A DNA stretch of 64,000 nucleotides from NCBI GenBank assembly GCA_036924285.1, contig JAYKYS010000002.1:39881501-39945500 (forward strand), written 5' to 3'. This DNA comes from Asterella californica. Taxonomy: Eukaryota; Streptophyta; Marchantiopsida; Marchantiales; Aytoniaceae. Shown here piece after piece: positions 58,953 to 64,000 of this stretch; the stretch's first letter is position 1; every line of letters starts with the position of its first letter. Position numbers and translations under genes: made by a program. Below the pieces are notes generated by a model. That model saw only the letters and a list, made by a program, of their open reading frames with translations, had not been told where the DNA came from and searched no databases.

Positions 58953-59753
58953 ATGACAGGGTCTAGGACTTTAGAACTCCGAGTTGTAACGATGCACACA
59001 CTAAGGCAATTCGAGATCACCATATCTCAAAATGTGCTCGTTGCATATTGGATCGAGGGTTACATTGCCGTGCTGCATCCGAATTCAAACGGGTTGGTAA
59101 CAGTTGATAGGTGCAAGTGTGGAGAGGACATTATCCACAGCGAGAAGACGAAGTGGAAGATTGACGTAGGTCACATTTGCGGTGTATTTCCTAACGTGAC
59201 ACACAAGGAGTGGCATTTTGAGGTGTGTTTGATCGACGCATCACAAGCCGGGGCTGACTTCGAGAAATTGCCTCGTTTCAACGTAGATGACCTTGCTGGT
59301 AAACGGTTTATGAACATCACTGCCGATCAGTATTCATTGTTTTCACATTCAGAGCAGATATGGCATCTCGACAGATTTCAAAAAGGTGGCTGGTTAGTTA
59401 GAGTCTCGTGCAACCCAGCTAGCAAGGAGAGGGTGATAGTGGATGCTCGCAGACCGTACACTTATACTGCGAGATACAACAAAGAGAGTTATTTTCCTGA
59501 ACAAATATCACTTTCTGATGGCTCTATACCAGAAGATTGTTTAATGCGCAACGGTGTCGATACTGTGGTTTTGTCTGAAATCGAATCTGCAAAAGAGGAG
59601 TGTCTAAACGTGTCTACAACATTGAAGAGAATTGCGGAAGAACTGTATGAAGCTCGACGCAGTGTGGATTGCGCTTTGGAGAATGTCCATGTAGCTGAAA
59701 GCACCGTGGAGGGTATGCTAGCAATGATCGCACGCCTACAGTCATTGCAGTAA
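58953..59753 (+). CDS. RPA1-C-like OB-fold protein with coiled-coil tail, first copy
   Basis: From ATG 58953: 266 residues. The frame is open upstream to 58902 but lacks ATG there; GCGTTTCAG at 58907-58915 could be an acceptor for an earlier exon. The layout fits the C-terminal DNA-binding domain of RPA1: a zinc-ribbon-like CKCG (C54, C56) and GHICG (C76), then WHFEVCLIDAS, FMNITADQYSLF and GWLVRVSC strands, ending near 170. Residues 208-266 are predicted coiled coil. It shares the same order with the following ORF, so the two are tandem paralogues. RPA1-C binds single-stranded DNA in replication and repair. Homology is my reading of motif order, and an unrelated OB-fold family remains possible. 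The stop lies within a good splice donor (CAGTAAGG), so it may be an exon of a longer gene. Confidence 0.5.
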   Translation: MTGSRTLELRVVTMHTLRQFEITISQNVLVAYWIEGYIAVLHPNSNGLVTVDRCKCGEDIIHSEKTKWKIDVGHICGVFPNVTHKEWHFEVCLIDASQAGADFEKLPRFNVDDLAGKRFMNITADQYSLFSHSEQIWHLDRFQKGGWLVRVSCNPASKERVIVDARRPYTYTARYNKESYFPEQISLSDGSIPEDCLMRNGVDTVVLSEIESAKEECLNVSTTLKRIAEELYEARRSVDCALENVHVAESTVEGMLAMIARLQSLQ

Positions 59754-59768
59754 GGTTTTTCAAAACTG

Positions 59769-60464
59769 ATGGGGGCTAGGAACGCAACAATGACTGAAGA
59801 CTGTTTGAAGACCCCAGAGTTAGCTCGACGCGAAGGCAGAAATGGAATTTTTGGTCCGATTTTGTGTCACATTGTGAATCACTGTACGTCACAGCCGCCT
59901 CCTTGGAAATATGTGTATGAAGCATGTTCACATCGTTACTCAAGCGGCAGACGGTGTATGATGAGCAGGCGTAAATCTCGAGACTGTCACCAAACAGAAG
60001 CTTCTGCGTTCGTGTTCAGATTCGAGATATTCGTGTGTGATGGATCTTTAGGTGGATTGCCACTCCAGTTGACTGTTTTTTATGAAGCGGAAATGTTTTT
60101 GAGAGTCTCCGCTGACGAATTTAAGGAGTTAAATGTGAATCGGCAAGAGAATTTCGTGAATGAAAGAGTGCTGAGTTTCCCTCGAGTTAATCTATGGATT
60201 CGTGCGGCTAGTGGGAGACTAACTATTTCGAAGCTTGTCATGTTGGACAGCGGCATTTCACGCTCACCTGTGCCCATGACCAGGAATACGAATAAATGCG
60301 ATGAAGAGAGTCCATCGAGTTCTTCACAATCGTCTGGGACAGTTTCTATTAAGGAGATTGAGGATATGCGGCGAACCTTGGCTGAGGTGAAACTTACTTA
60401 CGAGGAATTGAATGATATGAAGAGGACGTTGGCAGAGATGTATTCCACATCTTTTAGTAAATGA
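59769..60464 (+). CDS. RPA1-C-like OB-fold protein with coiled-coil tail, second copy
   Basis: 231 residues, starting 15 bp after the preceding stop. The resemblance to RPA1-C is clearer here: WKYVYEAC (the WxYxAC of RPA1, C53), then C63 and C73-H74 as zinc ligands, FRFEIFVCDGS, FYEAEMFLRVSADEFKELN and WIRAASGRLTISKLVMLD. A Ser-rich linker leads to a short coiled coil at 192-225 with an internal repeat (DMRRTLAE / DMKRTLAE). Only three of the four usual Cys are present, with His possibly replacing one. There is no Kozak-like leader between the ORFs, so either both are exons of one two-domain protein (the GTAAGG at 59750 as donor) or this one has its own upstream start. No frame breaks. Confidence 0.55.
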   Translation: MGARNATMTEDCLKTPELARREGRNGIFGPILCHIVNHCTSQPPPWKYVYEACSHRYSSGRRCMMSRRKSRDCHQTEASAFVFRFEIFVCDGSLGGLPLQLTVFYEAEMFLRVSADEFKELNVNRQENFVNERVLSFPRVNLWIRAASGRLTISKLVMLDSGISRSPVPMTRNTNKCDEESPSSSSQSSGTVSIKEIEDMRRTLAEVKLTYEELNDMKRTLAEMYSTSFSK

Positions 60465-61271
60465 CCGATGTATGCAGCTTGCAGTACATGGAATGTTTAG
60501 TTTATCGAACTTCCGTATGATTCATGACTGTGAGGTTTCAGTCTGAAATTTTGACTACTGTAATAAATTTCAATGTTCTCGAAATCTGCACGGTCGACTT
60601 TGTGTTTACAAGCATTTGCTATAGCTCTTATGGTCCAGTACGAATGTCCATCTTGTCGGAATGCTCTTGTTTGCCTTAGCATGGGCTCCCATGGACTCCG
60701 AAAGAACGGACAACAGCTCGGCCGATGGAATTGAAGTCACTTATACTGCGAGATTTTTTTTGTCATTAGTATACACTGACTGTTACCTGCCTCTTGCTGC
60801 GAACTCTGTATTAGTTGAAGACCTCCTTTAAACTGAAGTCCAGAACAACCCTCCACTGATAAGCCGCTGCTGAGACATGTATAAGTTAGCTTGGGGTCAC
60901 ACCTTCCGATTATCACCATTCTTACCACACAATATCAAGATTCGCTATGACATCTTGAGGTGTTCTAAGTTCTAGCCAGCTGATCATTGCTAACCTTGAT
61001 AGTCGTCAGTTCCAGTGAACTTTCAGAAACCGGATCTATCATAAGCTCAGTTAAAAACTAAGTTAACTGACTATGAACTCTAAACTAACTAAGCTAAAAC
61101 TAACCGCGCATGATGCTACAGACTTGTATAACCCAGTCTAACCCTACAACACAGTCGACAGTCATGACTGGCTAAAATGTTAGCTACAATACACCATGTT
61201 ACTAATGCTGATCCTCCCAGGCACTAACAGTTAGTGAGTGCCGACTGTAACGTATAGCAGCACTCACAGGA
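60465..61271. other. Intergenic, no gene recognised
   Basis: 3' flank of the RPA-like ORF and then non-coding sequence. Frames 60497-60928 (-) have no family features. CTAAGTTAAC/AACTAAGCTAAAACTAACC near 61050-61105 is simple repetition. Confidence 0.4.
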
Positions 61272-62067
61272 CCATTGAGTGGGCTTCATAGTTTACGGGG
61301 TTGCAAATCCATACGTAGCTTCTTGCGGTGTTGGAGGAAAAGCTACGTAAAATTCATCTTGAATCACCCTCAGAGCCTCCATGATCATCTCTACAGGATT
61401 GATTGTCTGGCCAAGAACGTGCGTCATAAGAAACACGATGAGGGGTACCGACCGGGTCTAGCATTCAGAATTGGCAGTTTTTTTCAGAGAGGACTACGAA
61501 GATTCATCGCTCTAGACAGAAACACGCACAGATCAAGTGTAAACAAATTTCCAATAAACGAGTAAATATATGTTTATATATATGCATATCCGCCACGTCT
61601 ATCCAGTATCTGCTCAACCCACAAGATAGAAGGACGATATGATTATACTTGTATAATGCTTTCAACAATCAGGACAGCTCCCAACAACCAACATCTATTT
61701 GAAACGGTGCTATTTCTGAGCCCCACAACAGCGTAAGTGTTTTTCTTCTTATTGTGTAATAGAACTGGAAAACTATTTCCTTAGTATCCCTACTATTGGA
61801 CTTGCCAGAAGTCATAGCTTACAGTGGACCATCTTTAAGGTTGTCAAGTAGTCCGTCTTTCACGAGGGCATCTATACCGACACCCAGGGTATCAGAATTC
61901 TCCTCGTTAGCAATGAAGACCGCTACCACAGTGCTCTTCAATTTCGGCTTCTTCTCGCCAAGCTGCCGAAAGAGTTCAGTAATAAGGGCAATATGACCCA
62001 AACAATCAGTTGTGCCTCTTCCTCGCAGCTGGTCCCCATCACGCGTCAAAGTAAATGGGTCAAATTT
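61272..62067 (-). pseudogene. Acetylornithine deacetylase (ArgE/M20 family), two exons left
   Basis: Exon 62067-61823 (acceptor CTACGCAG, donor GTAAGC) encodes KFDPFTLTRDGDQLRGRGTT, then DCLGHIAL and VFIANEENSD. These carry the M20 metallopeptidase Asp (TTD) and the Glu pair (NEEN) that bind metal and catalyse. Exon 61406-61272 encodes TINPVEMIMEALRVIQDEFY and TPQEATYGFATP, then TAA (61295-61293) where the family has Ser, then TMKPTQW. The exon that should lie between them (the VDTAD...TGKLFHSG part) and the upstream HxDVV exon were not found. The enzyme removes acetyl from N-acetylornithine in arginine synthesis. With an internal stop and missing exons this copy is a pseudogene, but the splice borders show it came from genomic DNA. 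Confidence 0.87.
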
Positions 62068-63005
62068 CTGCGTAGCACAGCTCAGTTCATAAGCACTCCT
62101 GTGGCTCATTAGCCAGGTAAACCACCCTTGATAAACCAGCAAGCCTTCAAACAACAACCTACCCACAATCCTGGAGGACGGCTGATTTTCTCAGTAAGGC
62201 TAGGGGCAAACATTGGTTAGAAGCCAAGGCCGAAGGCAGCAGGTATGAGTAAATTATTTATGTTATTTGAAAACTCAAAGGAATGCGCGTTCTCAGTGTC
62301 ACCATATGAGAGCAAGAAAACAATGAAAATTCATCGGGGTTGTTTATGGTTTACTATAACCGGATGATGCAACTGCTGCATACGTTCTGAGAAGAAGTGA
62401 ATTAAGCATGACACTGTGAGATGGAGTGTGTCAGAGTTAGCAGTTCTCTGAAGCTGAGTAGCAGAAGCTCTGAGACTACGAGCATGCCGGAGGAGATACC
62501 AGCCATACCTTCGTCTATCTTATCGTTTTTCTGACAACGGGCATGCCGGAGGAGATACCAGCCACCCTCGTCTTATCTTATGGTAATGCAAGAGGAGATA
62601 CCAGCCATACCCTCAGTCGCTGTCTTATCGTACCGTTTTGTGGTCAGGAGGGTACCTTGAAGTCAAATACCGGACTAAGATCTAAACCTGAAGCATCTAC
62701 CACTTCTCTCACTTCTCATGGTAACATCTGCGAGCCGAGTATCTGTTCATCGACAGTGGGAGCTCCAAGACCAAGCTCCAGATTTTATCAGGTGAGTACT
62801 ATCGACTGCTTCACTTCTTGTGGTTTTCGCACGACTTTAGCTAGCTAGCTAGGAACGCAAACTCAGTTGTTTCTGTTTGTCGCTCGCAAGCTTCTAGAAA
62901 ATGCCTTCACGAACGTCGAGTACTGTACAACTCTACAGTCATAGAAGATATCCGATGGACGGATTAGTCGTTTACTGTGGTTTATCGTTAGATCAGCTCG
63001 GATCG
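62068..63005. other. Intergenic with a short tandem repeat
   Basis: Searched on the minus strand for earlier acetylornithine deacetylase exons without success. The repeat at 62482-62640 is listed separately. ATCGTTAGATCAGCTCGG is duplicated in tandem at about 62984-63019. Confidence 0.45.
62482..62640. repeat. Imperfect tandem repeat, three copies
   Basis: GCATGCCGGAGGAGATACCA begins at 62482 and 62541, and a related GCAAGAGGAGATACCAGCCA at about 62588. All are followed by GCCA, CCCTCGTC-like sequence and TCTTATC. Confidence 0.88.
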
Positions 63006-63922
63006 TTAGATCAGCTCGTTACTTCGTCCGAAAGTACAAATGGTTGGGGCGGGAGTTTCATCCGCGTCTGGCTTCTCGGTTTTGTGCTCAGTTGGTATCA
63101 GAACCTTGTCGATCCCTTGCACCGAGAGGCGACCATCGGCAAAAATGTCGTGATTGAATACGCCTGCAACGTTCTCTCCCTCACCAAAAACCACCTGCCC
63201 ATCGACCTCGTGCGCTGCCAGCTTGTGAGGCACTCGGAGGGTGCTGAAATGTGACTTTCTCATTCGCCTCAAAGTGATGTACAAACTTTCCTCCATCTGA
63301 TACTCGGTAATAATGTGATAATGCAATATCTCCTCGAGAGCCGATTGCGACGTAAGCTATTCCTATGTCAGTGCATTCGACCAGGCTTTGTCGTCCGGTG
63401 CGAGAATTGTGAGTTTGTATCCCATGTTCACTAGCTTAGATATCTCCGACCCCAACGATGTAAGATCGACCAAGACTCCTGCGAATTCAGTGTATCCTCC
63501 GAAGCGTAGCATTGCTTGAATGAACGTTGTAACCTCGTTTTCGCCGATGCCCAACCACGGTGAGGACGAGGACGAGTTTGCTCCATCCATTCCGTGTAGT
63601 GTGATTCTAACAAGGCCTGCAGGACAGATCCTGGGCTTGAGCATGCATTTCCGACATCGGCTTTACCTGCCACAGCGAACGATGAACTAGTTGCTGTTAG
63701 CACAGGGACTGAGGAAAAAGACCAGACCCAATAGGAAGGCCATGACGATGAAAACACCAAACTACGGATGTTGATGGCTGCTGCGGAGTACCGTTGTTCC
63801 TCTTCTTGTGTGGAAGTGCGAGTTGCATCCTTGTTTTGCAGCTGCTGATCCTTCTGCTGCTCCCTGTCTGAGAAACGCACTACACTCGAGCTTGTTGCGT
63901 AACCCAGTTCTTCGAAGAACAA
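63006..63922 (-). pseudogene. Fasciclin-like arabinogalactan protein (FLA15-18 type), decayed
   Basis: Minus strand. The N-terminal part (63922 onward) has a hydrophobic stretch and SVLQALLESHYTEWMEQ, the start of the first FAS1 domain. The body of that domain is absent. After a phase change, linker and second FAS1 domain follow: VTTFIQAMLRFGGYTEFAGV, LTILAPDDKAW, then YHIITEYQMEESLYITLRRM, LRVPHKLAA and GRLSVQGIDKVLIP. Two TAG codons in frame just below 63363 separate the halves of this domain, which otherwise align without gap. No C-terminal GPI signal is seen after 63006. Family members are secreted cell-wall/plasma-membrane adhesion proteins. This copy has lost one domain and has stops. 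The 5' end could extend to 63968 or beyond the window. Confidence 0.85.
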
Positions 63923-64000
63923 CTGCGCCTAGCAATCCAGGTCCTATTGCACCTCGTGCTTCGCTCATATCTCGGAACAGCGCTCCACTGCCACTATTAC

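Noticed and set aside
63093..63102. TGGTATCAGA, resembling an LTR-retrotransposon primer-binding site (initiator tRNA-Met)
   Set aside because: It is the antisense of codons in the fasciclin relic, with no LTR upstream.

Overview
The window looks like a nuclear chromosome segment of a land plant, most likely a bryophyte or another early-diverging lineage. I base this on plant-type, intron-containing genes (a LEAD-SENSITIVE1-like LRAT-domain protein, a P-class PPR protein, a G-patch/C2H2 protein) and relics of plant gene families (FLA-type fasciclin, acetylornithine deacetylase, folylpolyglutamate synthase, PP2C). These sit in long AT-rich, repeat-filled sequence. The species cannot be named from sequence alone. 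No bacterial operons, CRISPR arrays or complete viral genomes are visible.

Layout. 1-4300: dispersed and tandem hairpin repeats. 5056-6710 (+): two-exon LRAT/NC-domain gene. 7.7-8.45 kb: compact foldback elements. 8.5-17 kb: gene-poor, with tandem repeats and the C-terminal relics of FPGS (13.5 kb, -) and PP2C (16.1-16.35 kb, -). 17.9-19.6 kb (-): decayed Helitron Rep inside a very AT-rich block reaching about 21.7 kb. 24324-24506 (-): small Cys-rich protein. 29.4-29.8 kb: mariner-like MITE with a tRNA-like segment inside. 30.2-30.8 kb (-): unidentified broken ORF. 35.2-35.8 kb: hairpin minisatellite next to a structured dispersed repeat. 39.5-44.1 kb: decayed DUF659/hAT transposase (+) facing a Ulp1/C48-like protease (-), tail to tail. 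47.2-48 kb: GC-rich degenerate tandem repeats. 51.2-60.5 kb is the real gene cluster: PPR (-), seven-exon G-patch/C2H2 gene (-), then two adjacent RPA1-C-like ORFs (+). 61.3-64 kb (-): pseudogenes of acetylornithine deacetylase and a fasciclin-like protein.

Genes and their work. The functional genes are independent plant genes: a predicted membrane-associated LRAT-fold protein, an organellar RNA-binding PPR protein, a likely splicing-associated G-patch protein, and two candidate single-strand-DNA-binding OB-fold proteins. The remainder is transposon sequence, foldback repeats and gene fragments. Several stop codons fall at conserved Trp positions, as expected from decay of methylated DNA. The most unusual items are the hAT + Ulp1 convergent pair, the tandem RPA1-C-like proteins with coiled-coil tails, the interleaved inverted repeats at 7.7 kb, and a dispersed repeat built of CTTCG-loop hairpins.
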